From NCBI RefSeq assembly GCF_014596945.1, contig NZ_JACVXB010000003.1:496001-560000 (forward strand): a stretch of 64,000 nt of DNA, given 5' to 3'. Source of the stretch: Aestuariibaculum sediminum (GTDB taxonomy: Bacteria; Bacteroidota; Bacteroidia; Flavobacteriales; Flavobacteriaceae). The notes under the pieces were generated by a model, which saw nothing but the letters and a program-made list of their open reading frames with translations, made no database searches and was not told where the DNA came from. Shown here one piece after another: positions 54,583 through 62,844 of the stretch. The position numbers were made by a program, and so were the translations under genes. Within the stretch, counting starts at the first letter, position 1; each line of letters begins with the position of its first letter.

Positions 54583-54657
54583 TTATTGACCATAAACATC
54601 TAATTCACCTAAAAATGTGAAATTATTTGGACCTTCTAATGCTGTCATACGAATGTA
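54583..54657 (-). pseudogene. C-terminal remnant of a discoidin/F5-8 type C (CBM32-like) domain gene
   Basis: The minus strand reads YIRMTALEGPNNFTFLGE followed by LDVYGQ and a stop. This is the closing strand pair of F5/8 type C carbohydrate-binding domains (Y-I-R ... E-L-x-V-Y-G). An in-frame TAA sits directly before the tyrosine codon and there is no start, so only the last 24 codons of a larger gene survive. The terminator at 54513-54536 was probably its own. The remainder seems to have been deleted during rearrangement next to the ECF sigma gene. Confidence 0.6.
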
Positions 54658-54688
54658 TTAAGGTTTTGTATTGTTTTTTTTAATCTAC

Positions 54689-55258
54689 TTAATTCATGAA
54701 CACTTTTCTAAACTTTATCATCGATTTTGATAATGCGTTATAAACAGCTTTTTTATTCATTTTTAAAACCTCTGCTATTTCGTTAATGGAAAGTTCATTG
54801 TAAAATTTTAAATATATAATTTCCCGCTGCCTTGGAGTTAATTTTTGGTAAGAGCTATTTAATGCCTTAATTTTAGAATTGGAAGGTTTCAGAACTCCGG
54901 AATTAGTTAAATTCAACAAATCTTCAGAAACTTCGAAATCACATCTAGAAAAAAGCTTACTTCTTTTGCTATGTTCTTTGAGTTGCCTGTAAAGTTCCCT
55001 ACGAAATGCACTTATTAAATAAAAACGGATATTATCAGTTTCTTTTAATGTTTCTCTTAATAACCATATTCTAACAAATAACTCCTGAATGCAATCATCT
55101 ACCAATTCCCAATTGGTAGTAAAAGTTCTTCCATAATTAATTAAATAAGGAGCGTGCTCATCAAAAATTAAATTAAAGGCATAGCGATCTCCTTTTTTCA
55201 TTTCTAACCATACATTTGCATGGCATTTATGATTATGTGCAATCTTTAAAACCCTCAA
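54689..55258 (-). CDS. ECF-type RNA polymerase sigma factor, orphan
   Basis: A 189-residue sigma factor with region 2 (WLEMKKGDRYAFNLIFDEHAPYLINYG, DDCIQELFVRIWLLRE) and region 4 (KLTPRQREIIYLKFYNELSINEIAEVLKMNKKAVYNALSKSM). In Bacteroidota such factors pair with a FecR-type anti-sigma and a SusC/SusD transporter; none is present on either side. The frame opens with TTG 55258; ATG 55201 is the alternative but would cut into region 2. A decayed carbohydrate-binding gene lies just downstream, which suggests a lost glycan uptake locus (inference). Confidence 0.88.
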   Translation of the reverse strand: MRVLKIAHNHKCHANVWLEMKKGDRYAFNLIFDEHAPYLINYGRTFTTNWELVDDCIQELFVRIWLLRETLKETDNIRFYLISAFRRELYRQLKEHSKRSKLFSRCDFEVSEDLLNLTNSGVLKPSNSKIKALNSSYQKLTPRQREIIYLKFYNELSINEIAEVLKMNKKAVYNALSKSMIKFRKVFMN

Positions 55259-55484
55259 AGAAATAAGAATTAGTTAAACATTAATTAAACAAATGATAAA
55301 ATCATTTCGGAAATTAATACTATAACAAAATCTCAAGCAATCCTAGCAATTAATATTATCTACACCCTATTCGACAAAAAAATACACCTCTAAAGTAACT
55401 AGTTACTAATAATTATATCATTAGTTATTTATAAGCGGGAAGTTTGACTTAGTTGTAAAAGGAGAAAAACAGACATAAACCAAT

Positions 55485-55522
55485 AAAAAAAGCAGGAAAA
55501 AACACATGTTTTCCCTGCTTTT
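55485..55522 (-). terminator. Terminator downstream of tRNA-Arg
   Basis: On the minus strand the hairpin GCAGG...CCTGC with extended A/T pairs runs into TTTTTTT, 5 bp after the CCA end of the tRNA. Confidence 0.85.
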
Positions 55523-55526
55523 AAAA

Positions 55527-55603
55527 TGGTGACCACGGAGGGATTCAAACCCCCGACCGCTGGAGCCGAAATCCAGTGCTCTATTCAGCTGAGCTACGTG
55601 GCC
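55527..55603 (-). tRNA. tRNA-Arg (anticodon UCG)
   Basis: A 77-nt cloverleaf including an encoded CCA. Acceptor stem GGCCACG / CGTGGTC, D-arm GCTC...GAGC, anticodon arm CTGGA-TTTCGGC-TCCAG giving anticodon TCG, T-arm GGGGG-TTTGAAT-CCCTC (one G-U), discriminator A. It reads CGA codons. It is followed by its own terminator and preceded by yqeY on the same strand. Confidence 0.95.
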
Positions 55604-55630
55604 TACTTCATAAAAAACACCATGTATTTT

Positions 55631-56080
55631 TTATGCTAGTTTTTGTCTTACTATTGTTGAAATGGTTTTACCATCGGCCTGTCCTGTTAATTGCTGAGAA
55701 ACAATTCCCATAACCTTACCCATATCTTTCATACCTTCTGCTCCAGTTTCTTCAATCACTTTAAGTACTACTTTTTCAATTTCTTCTTCTGATAAAGCTT
55801 CTGGTAAGAACTGGCTAATAACTTCAGCTTCTGCCAATTCTGGCGCTGCTAAATCTTCACGTCCTTGTTCAACATATATCGCAGCACTGTCTTTACGCTG
55901 TTTAACTAATTTCTGAAGCATTTTAAGCTCTTGCTCCTCGGTTAAACCATCCTGACCTCCTGTTTCGGTTTGCGCCAATAAAATAGCTGATTTCACTGCT
56001 CTTAAAGCCGTTAAAGCTGTTTGATCTTTCGCTTTCATGGCTTCCTTTAACGCCGTCATGATATCTTGTTGTAAACCCAT
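55631..56080 (-). CDS. GatB/YqeY domain protein
   Basis: A 149-residue YqeY-type protein (LQQDIMTALKEAMKAKDQTALTALRAVKSAI, EAEVISQFLPEALSEEEIE, GKVMGIVSQQLTGQADGKTISTIVRQKL). It matches the helical tail of the tRNA amidotransferase subunit GatB, which contacts tRNA, and has been suggested to assist tRNA-dependent amidation; its role is unproven. It lies downstream of ftsZ behind a terminator, a position it often has in Bacteroidota. Confidence 0.92.
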   Translation of the reverse strand: MGLQQDIMTALKEAMKAKDQTALTALRAVKSAILLAQTETGGQDGLTEEQELKMLQKLVKQRKDSAAIYVEQGREDLAAPELAEAEVISQFLPEALSEEEIEKVVLKVIEETGAEGMKDMGKVMGIVSQQLTGQADGKTISTIVRQKLA

Positions 56081-56145
56081 TGATATATTTTATTTGACTG
56101 CGAATATAATAAGAAATTTAGATTCGTTTACTAAATTAAACATAT

Positions 56146-56180
56146 AAAAAAACCGCAAAGCTGAGAGAGGGACTTTGCGG
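56146..56180 (-). terminator. Terminator of the ftsZ transcript
   Basis: On the minus strand CCGCAAAG / CTTTGCGG with a 12-nt loop, then TTTTTTT. Confidence 0.85.
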
Positions 56181-56212
56181 GATCCATAACATAGAATGGG
56201 TAGTGTACTAAA

Positions 56213-58162
56213 TTAGTCTACATTATCGTGTAAAAATGAATTATTACTTCTTAATTGAATATCGTCATTATCATCAAGCCCCACACTGGTTCTTGACATA
56301 TTAGTTTCCGATGAGTGCTTGGCTTCATTTAAATTAACACCTTGTCGCTTGTAAGCAGGAACTTTTTCAATATCGTCGATTTTGGCATTATTGAATTTAT
56401 AATTGAAGTCTTTCATTTTACGTCTGCGTTCTTCTGCGCGCTCTTTAAGCATATCAGAAATCGGACTGTTCATCGGGTCTATTTCTTCCACCGTATTAAC
56501 GTCCGACGGTTCTGGCTTTACAACCTTTTTTTCAAATACAACTTCCTGGTCGTATTCCTCTAAGGTTTTAGATGCCTTTCTTCCTTTTGAACCTTCTGGC
56601 TCAGCATAATCATCTAATGCATAACGAATATCTCCTTTTTCGTTGGTTTCGTTTACCGGAATAAGTTCTACATAATCGTTAACCTTAATTTGTTTTAAAT
56701 CTTCATCCAGGTCAAATCGTTTGGTCTCCTCTTTATTCTCAGCAGTTGCTTTATTAGAGATCGGTAAATCAAATGTTAATGTTATTTGCTTTTCTTCTTC
56801 GATATCCTCTACTATTTCTGGCGCAGCCATTCTGGTTACCGGCTTAATTACAAAGTCATCTTCTTCCTCTACATTAGACTTCACCTCTTCGTATTCCACA
56901 TGAATATTCTTAATATATTCTGATGTTGGAATAATATCTTTATTTATAGAATTTGATTCGGCTTCGGGTTTCTTTTCAAAAACAGGTTCTTCTTCTTCAA
57001 CATCAAAATCTAAAGTATGACGCACAACTGGTGGTTCCTTTTTTTGTTCTAACTCTACTATCGGTTCGATAATTACCGGATCCTTAGTTTTAGCAACTGG
57101 CTTTTTAATTTCGGTATCGTCGTTTCCTAATGCATGAATAACCTTTTTAGTTTCGGTATTAGAAATCTCGTCTTGTTGTTCTACATTAAAACCAGTGGCA
57201 ATAATAGTTACTGCGATAGATTCTTCTAATGCATCATCTTCACCAACACCCATAATAATATTTGCCCCATGTCCGGCTTCATTTTGTATGTGGTCGTTAA
57301 TTTCTCCTATTTCATCAATAGTGATTTCATGCGAACCTGAAACAATTAACAACAATACATTTTTAGCTCCCGTAATTTTATTATCGTTTAACAATGGCGA
57401 ATCCAAAGCCTTACGAATAGCATCTTGAGCGCGATTTTGACCAGCAGCAACCGCCGAACCCATTATAGCCGTTCCGCTATTACTTAATACCGTTTTAGCA
57501 TCACGTAAATCGATATTTTGTGTATAGTGATGTGTAATTACCTCCGCTATTCCACGAGCAGCTGTGGATAATACTTCGTCGGCTTTTGAAAATCCAGCTT
57601 TAAAGCCTAAATTCCCATAAACCTCGCGTAATTTATTATTATTAATGACAATTAAAGAATCAACTACACCTCTTAATTCTTCGACTCCTTTTTGTGCTTG
57701 TTCGATACGCATTTTTCCTTCAAACTGAAAAGGCATAGTTACGATTCCTACGGTTAAAATGTCTAAATCTTTAGCCATTTTAGCAATAATAGGAGCCGCA
57801 CCTGTTCCGGTTCCTCCACCCATTCCGGCTGTAATAAATACCATTTTTGTGTTGGTATCTAACATGGTTGAAATGTCTTCTATACTTTCAACCGCCGAGT
57901 TTTTTCCAACTTCTGGGTTTGCGCCTGCACCTAATCCTTCGGTTAAGTTAACACCCAACTGAATTTTATTAGGCACACCACTATTTTGAAGGGCTTGTGC
58001 ATCGGTATTACAGATATAAAAATCCACACCCTTAATACCTTGTTGGAACATGTGGTTGATAGCATTGCTACCACCTCCTCCAACACCAATAACTTTGATG
58101 ACATTTGATTGATTTTTTGGTAAATCAAATGCGATGCTTTCGAATTCTTTTTTGCTGCTCAT
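56213..58162 (-). CDS. ftsZ: Cell division protein FtsZ with long C-terminal region
   Basis: FtsZ is the tubulin-like GTPase that forms the division ring. The 649 residues start with the usual GTPase core: IKVIGVGGGGSNAINHM, the tubulin signature MGGGTGTGAAPIIAKMA (about 114-130), and a T7 loop. From about residue 330 a long acidic, low-complexity linker (KKPVAKTKDP, VEEEDDFVIKP and more) leads to a C-terminal peptide. E. coli FtsZ has 383 residues; long linkers are common in Bacteroidota. It is 138 bp downstream of ftsA and is followed by a terminator. Confidence 0.97.
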   Translation of the reverse strand: MSSKKEFESIAFDLPKNQSNVIKVIGVGGGGSNAINHMFQQGIKGVDFYICNTDAQALQNSGVPNKIQLGVNLTEGLGAGANPEVGKNSAVESIEDISTMLDTNTKMVFITAGMGGGTGTGAAPIIAKMAKDLDILTVGIVTMPFQFEGKMRIEQAQKGVEELRGVVDSLIVINNNKLREVYGNLGFKAGFSKADEVLSTAARGIAEVITHHYTQNIDLRDAKTVLSNSGTAIMGSAVAAGQNRAQDAIRKALDSPLLNDNKITGAKNVLLLIVSGSHEITIDEIGEINDHIQNEAGHGANIIMGVGEDDALEESIAVTIIATGFNVEQQDEISNTETKKVIHALGNDDTEIKKPVAKTKDPVIIEPIVELEQKKEPPVVRHTLDFDVEEEEPVFEKKPEAESNSINKDIIPTSEYIKNIHVEYEEVKSNVEEEDDFVIKPVTRMAAPEIVEDIEEEKQITLTFDLPISNKATAENKEETKRFDLDEDLKQIKVNDYVELIPVNETNEKGDIRYALDDYAEPEGSKGRKASKTLEEYDQEVVFEKKVVKPEPSDVNTVEEIDPMNSPISDMLKERAEERRRKMKDFNYKFNNAKIDDIEKVPAYKRQGVNLNEAKHSSETNMSRTSVGLDDNDDIQLRSNNSFLHDNVD

Positions 58163-58300
58163 AAATTCTGTTTTACTGGTCTAATTTTAATTTTTCTTAA
58201 TACTTTTTTTTCCTCGACTTTCGAAATGATTTAAATATTTTACGTTTCGAAATCTATTTTTGTCCTTTATCTTACGATCTGCTCTTATAAAAACAGTTAC

Positions 58301-59650
58301 TTACTCTGCGTTATCTAAAAAATCTTTAACACGTTCGGTTAATTTATCTAAAAATGAACGACGCTCTTTTGGAGCTTGAGGTTCAATTGGTGTTTCCTGA
58401 TTTTCTTCTTTCGTATCGTCTGTTTCATTACTTTCAGGAACTTCTGCTGCATTAATTTCTTCAACCTCCTGCTGCTCGACACGTTTTCTTTCTTGTCTCT
58501 TTAATCCATCTAACACCAAACCAACGGCCGTTGCGAATAACGGACTTGTAATATCATCGTCACTATCGCCGGCTAAATGTTCATTAGGGTAACCAATTCT
58601 GGTATCCATTCCTGTGATATACTCAACTAATTGTTTTAGGTGTTTTAATTGAGCTCCTCCACCTGTTAATACAATTCCTGCTATAAGCTTTTTCTTTTGT
58701 TCTTCGTGTCCGTAGTTTTTTATTTCAACATAAACCTGTTCAATAATTTCAACTACACGAGCATGAATAATTCTAGAGAGGTTTTTTAATGTTATTTCCT
58801 TAGGCTCTCTTCCTCGTAATCCTGGAATAGAAACAATTTCGTTGTCTTTGTTTTCGCCGGGCCACGCAGAGCCAAACTTAATTTTTAATAATTCGGCTTG
58901 CTTTTCAATTATGGAACACCCCTCTTTTATATCTTCTGTAATTACGTTTCCTCCAAACGGAATTACCGCTGTATGGCGAATTATACCATCTCTAAAAATG
59001 GCCAAATCGGTAGTTCCTCCTCCTATATCAATAAGAGCGACACCCGCTTCTTTTTCTTCTTGACTCAAAACAGCGTTTGCTGAAGCCAGAGGTTCTAATG
59101 TTATACCTTCTAAATTTAAGCCTGAGCTCTTTACACAGCGTCCAATATTCCGAATAGAAGACACCTGACCTACTACAACATGAAAATTCGCCTCCAAACG
59201 ACCTCCATACATACCTATAGGTTCTTTAATTTCGGCCTGTCCATCGACTTTATACTCCTGGGGTAAAACATGAATAATTTCTTCCCCCGGTAGCATAACC
59301 AGTTTATGCACCTGATTGATTAAGCGATCTATATCGTCTTCATCTATAACTGTTTCGGAATTGGCTCTAGTAATATAATCGCTGTGTTGAAGGCTTCTAA
59401 TATGCTGTCCGGCGATACCAACGGTTACATTTTCTATTTTCATTCCAGCAGCATCCTCGGCTTCCTGAACAGCCTGCTGAATGGATTGAATGGTTTGGGT
59501 AATATTATTTACCACACCACGGTGCACACCAAGACTCTTAGATCTTCCAATGCCTAATATTTCGACTTTACCATAGTCGTTTCTACGTCCAATCATGGCC
59601 ACAATTTTTGTGGTTCCTATGTCTAATCCTACTGCTAAATTATGCTCCAT
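58301..59650 (-). CDS. ftsA: Cell division protein FtsA
   Basis: FtsA is the actin-like membrane tether of FtsZ. The 449-residue protein has the ATPase motifs VGLDIGTTKIVAMIG (7-21), ALIDIGGGTTDLAIF (about 206-220) and AGIVLTGGGAQLKHL. It carries the SHS2 domain (1C) typical of FtsA. The tail (FLDKLTERVKDFLDN) is an amphipathic helix for membrane binding. It starts 3 bp after ftsQ, so the genes are cotranscribed. Confidence 0.97.
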   Translation of the reverse strand: MEHNLAVGLDIGTTKIVAMIGRRNDYGKVEILGIGRSKSLGVHRGVVNNITQTIQSIQQAVQEAEDAAGMKIENVTVGIAGQHIRSLQHSDYITRANSETVIDEDDIDRLINQVHKLVMLPGEEIIHVLPQEYKVDGQAEIKEPIGMYGGRLEANFHVVVGQVSSIRNIGRCVKSSGLNLEGITLEPLASANAVLSQEEKEAGVALIDIGGGTTDLAIFRDGIIRHTAVIPFGGNVITEDIKEGCSIIEKQAELLKIKFGSAWPGENKDNEIVSIPGLRGREPKEITLKNLSRIIHARVVEIIEQVYVEIKNYGHEEQKKKLIAGIVLTGGGAQLKHLKQLVEYITGMDTRIGYPNEHLAGDSDDDITSPLFATAVGLVLDGLKRQERKRVEQQEVEEINAAEVPESNETDDTKEENQETPIEPQAPKERRSFLDKLTERVKDFLDNAE

Positions 59651-59653
59651 TGC

Positions 59654-60373
59654 TTAAATTTTGGTACATACTACTTGGTTGTCAAACTGCAAATTGACTT
59701 TACTATAATTCTTAAGCGTATCCTCTTTCAGGCTTTTTTGATAAAACGCTTTAAGATTATTGATTTTCTTATTTAAAAGTTTAGTATCGCCCAACTGCAC
59801 TAAAAAATTACATTGCCTAAGTCTTATAGATAAAGTCTCATCTTTCGCCTGATGAATTTCAATAACATGTTTTTTCAGAAATTCGTCGGTTGTAATTTTT
59901 TTTGCTACAGTATAAACGTTAACTAAATTATTTTTCTCTACAAAACCAGTAACTAGTGGCACTCTTGCCGTATAATTATTAGACAACGGCATATAATTAC
60001 CGTCAACATCTATATAATATGACGCATTGGTACTAACTCGTGCAATAGGTGTTTTTTGTTCAATTGTTGCATTAAGTATACCGTTTACAGCGAGATATAC
60101 TTCTGCATTCTTGATCATTGGATTAGATTTTAGGGCATGCTCTAATACATTCAAATCTAAAATTTCTTTGGGTATGTTTTTAACCTCGCCGAAATTTTGT
60201 ATTAACAATTTACTAACATCCTCATTTGTAATGTATAAATTGTTTTCACTAGTAAATTTTATATGAGGTTCCGAAACAGGTCGCGTTGCATTTCTTGCCG
60301 ATGCAAATGCAAACAGGAACACAACAAGTGCTGTTAAAGCAAACATTTTTATGTAATTCCAATTAACTTTCAA
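59654..60373 (-). CDS. ftsQ: Cell division protein FtsQ
   Basis: FtsQ is a single-pass inner-membrane protein of the divisome core. The 239 residues hold a short cytoplasmic end, one helix (about 9-25) and a periplasmic POTRA-type domain. Sequence of FtsQ is weakly conserved; the call rests on size, topology and position between murC and ftsA. The start is TTG at 60373, which overlaps the end of murC by 11 bp; a later ATG (60346) would remove the start of the helix. Confidence 0.9.
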   Translation of the reverse strand: MKVNWNYIKMFALTALVVFLFAFASARNATRPVSEPHIKFTSENNLYITNEDVSKLLIQNFGEVKNIPKEILDLNVLEHALKSNPMIKNAEVYLAVNGILNATIEQKTPIARVSTNASYYIDVDGNYMPLSNNYTARVPLVTGFVEKNNLVNVYTVAKKITTDEFLKKHVIEIHQAKDETLSIRLRQCNFLVQLGDTKLLNKKINNLKAFYQKSLKEDTLKNYSKVNLQFDNQVVCTKI

Positions 60374-61715
60374 CGCTAAACTCCTTTTTTATTCGTTTTA
60401 CTTCTTCCCCTATATCGCCTGCTCCAATAGTGAGGATTATTTCTGCTCCGCTACTTTGAATTTGACGCAATAAATTCTCCTTTGTCACCAATTGCTTATG
60501 GTCGTTCTCAATTTTATCTAATAGCCATTGCGATGTTACCCCTTCTATCGGTAACTCTCTGGCTGGATAAATATCTAACAACATTACTTCGTCGAATTGC
60601 GCTAAACTTACGGCGAATTCATCGGCAAAATCTTTTGTTCTACTGTATAAATGCGGTTGAAATACTGCCAACACTTTTTTACCTGGATACATTTCGCGCA
60701 CCGCTTGGTGCACGGCGTTAATCTCTTCTGGATGATGTGCATAATCATCTATATAAATCAAGTTTTCTGATTTTATATGATATGAAAATCTACGCTTCAC
60801 ACCTTTATAAGATGCTAAAGCTTTGGCGAGCTGCTGGTTAGGGCAACCATATTCCACAGCCATCGCCAAGGCTATTAATGCATTCGACAAATTATGTCTA
60901 CCAGGCAGGTTAAACTCTAAATTTTTAAGTGTTGTACTGGGCGTTTTTACATCAAAGACGTAAGCACCATTTACTATTCTTATATTTTTTGCGCAGTAAT
61001 CTGCATCGTCTTCAATACCATATGTAAGTCCTTTTATGGGCAAACCATTTTTAACAAATAGCTTACCATCAGGCTTTACACGCCTTGCAAAATCTTCAAA
61101 AGAACGTTTTAATTCTGAAGCATCGCCATAGATATCCAAATGGTCGGCATCCATAGAGGTTATACAAGCCAGATTAGGTGACAGTGTTAAAAATGATCTA
61201 TCAAATTCATCAGCTTCCACCACAGAAACCTTTGTTCCGTTTAAGATTAAATTGGAATTATAATTTTCGCTAATACCTCCTAAAAATGCGGTAACAGGCA
61301 CATTACAAGCCTTCATTAAATGACCTAAGATACTCGTGGTTGTAGTTTTTCCATGCGTACCTGCTACAGCCAGACAAAAGGTTTGCTCCGTAATTAAACC
61401 TAAAACCTGAGAACGTTTCAACACCTTAAAACCTTCAGATTTGAAATAATTCAATTCCTTATGATCTTTTGGCACAGCTGGAGTATAAACTACTAAAGTC
61501 GTATCTACATCGTGAAATTCTGCTGGAATTTGAGCTATTCCATCTTCAAAATGAACTGAAACACCTAAAGATTCTAAATCTACAGTAATATCGGTTGGTG
61601 TTTTATCGTAACCAGAAACCCCCTTCCCGTTAGCAACAAAATAACGTGCTAAGGCGCTCATGCCGATACCGCCAATACCTACAAAATAAACCCTATGTAT
61701 ACTGTTTAAATCCAT
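60363..61715 (-). CDS. murC: UDP-N-acetylmuramate--L-alanine ligase
   Basis: MurC adds L-alanine to UDP-MurNAc, the first amino acid of the peptidoglycan stem. The 450-residue protein has the nucleotide motif FVGIGGIGMSALA (10-22), the ATP-binding AGTHGKTTTTS (about 117-127) and the Mur-ligase central motifs (VVEADEFDRSFL, DDYAHHPEE). It is read immediately after murG (stop and start abut) and overlaps ftsQ by 11 bp, so translation is coupled. Confidence 0.97.
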   Translation of the reverse strand: MDLNSIHRVYFVGIGGIGMSALARYFVANGKGVSGYDKTPTDITVDLESLGVSVHFEDGIAQIPAEFHDVDTTLVVYTPAVPKDHKELNYFKSEGFKVLKRSQVLGLITEQTFCLAVAGTHGKTTTTSILGHLMKACNVPVTAFLGGISENYNSNLILNGTKVSVVEADEFDRSFLTLSPNLACITSMDADHLDIYGDASELKRSFEDFARRVKPDGKLFVKNGLPIKGLTYGIEDDADYCAKNIRIVNGAYVFDVKTPSTTLKNLEFNLPGRHNLSNALIALAMAVEYGCPNQQLAKALASYKGVKRRFSYHIKSENLIYIDDYAHHPEEINAVHQAVREMYPGKKVLAVFQPHLYSRTKDFADEFAVSLAQFDEVMLLDIYPARELPIEGVTSQWLLDKIENDHKQLVTKENLLRQIQSSGAEIILTIGAGDIGEEVKRIKKEFSVES

Positions 61716-62828
61716 TTAATTTTTAGGCTTTAAAAGCTTTTCAACTTCGTCAGCTATATCTTTTGTTGCATTAACTAATGCTATCTTTTTTATATTGTCA
61801 CTAAATTCCTTTTGCTTTTTTGGAGAGGCTACTAATTGTGAAAATTTATTCTTAAAATCGACTTCCAGCTCTTCTTCCTTTATAATCATGGCGGCGTTAC
61901 GCTCTACTACAGCCATGGCATTTTTTGTTTGATGATCTTCAGCAACGTTTGGCGAAGGAATAAAAATAACCGGCTTTCCTACAATGCATAGTTCGGAAAC
62001 AGAACTTGCTCCTGCTCTTGAAATAACAAAATCGGCAGCAGCATAGGCAAAATCCATATTATTTAAAAACTCATGCACCTGAACATTTACTGTATTATTG
62101 TAAATTTTATATTGCTGATAGTACAGCTTACCACACTGCCAAATCAATTGAACATTTTGCGTATCGAAAAAATCAAGTTCTTTTTCAATCAACTCATTAA
62201 TGCGCCTAGCCCCTAAGCTTCCTCCTATAACCAAAAGCGTTAATTTCCCTTCCTTTAAATTGAAAAGCTTTTTAGCCTCTTCGGTTTTAGAATTAACTTC
62301 CAGCAAGCCTTGACGTACCGGATTTCCTGTTTTTATAATTTTATCCTTTGGAAAAAACCGCTCTAAACCATCATAAGCCACACAAATTTTCTGAACATGT
62401 TTTGCCAACAGTTTATTAGTAATACCTGGAAATGAGTTTTGTTCCTGAATTAAACTTGGCACTCCATTACTTGAAGCCATATATAATAAAGGCCCACTAG
62501 CAAACCCGCCAGTACCGATAGCTACATCTGGTTTAAATGTCTTCACTATGCGCCTCGCGCGATACAAACTACTTATCAATTTAAATGGAAACATTAAATT
62601 CTTCATCGTTAATTGACGTTGAATTCCTGAAATCCAGAGTCCCTCAATTTTATATCCTGCCTGCGGAATTTTTTCCATCTCCATTCTATCCTTTGCGCCC
62701 ACAAATAAAAATTCAGCATCATCATAACGACGCTTCAATTCATTTGCTATAGCTACCGCAGGGTATATATGACCACCTGTACCTCCTCCGGACAAAACAA
62801 TTTTATATGTTCTTGATTTTTGACTCAC
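61716..62828 (-). CDS. murG: UDP-GlcNAc:undecaprenyl-PP-MurNAc-pentapeptide GlcNAc transferase
   Basis: MurG makes lipid II at the inner face of the membrane. The 370 residues show the family loops: [19 protein letters not shown] (13-31), [14 protein letters not shown] and [12 protein letters not shown], and a C-terminal donor-binding region ([25 protein letters not shown]). The start codon is GTG at 62828. It follows ftsW by 16 bp. The order ftsW-murG-murC-ftsQ-ftsA-ftsZ is the usual division cluster order. Confidence 0.97.
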   Translation of the reverse strand: MSQKSRTYKIVLSGGGTGGHIYPAVAIANELKRRYDDAEFLFVGAKDRMEMEKIPQAGYKIEGLWISGIQRQLTMKNLMFPFKLISSLYRARRIVKTFKPDVAIGTGGFASGPLLYMASSNGVPSLIQEQNSFPGITNKLLAKHVQKICVAYDGLERFFPKDKIIKTGNPVRQGLLEVNSKTEEAKKLFNLKEGKLTLLVIGGSLGARRINELIEKELDFFDTQNVQLIWQCGKLYYQQYKIYNNTVNVQVHEFLNNMDFAYAAADFVISRAGASSVSELCIVGKPVIFIPSPNVAEDHQTKNAMAVVERNAAMIIKEEELEVDFKNKFSQLVASPKKQKEFSDNIKKIALVNATKDIADEVEKLLKPKN

Positions 62829-62844
62829 TTCTAATTTCTATAAT

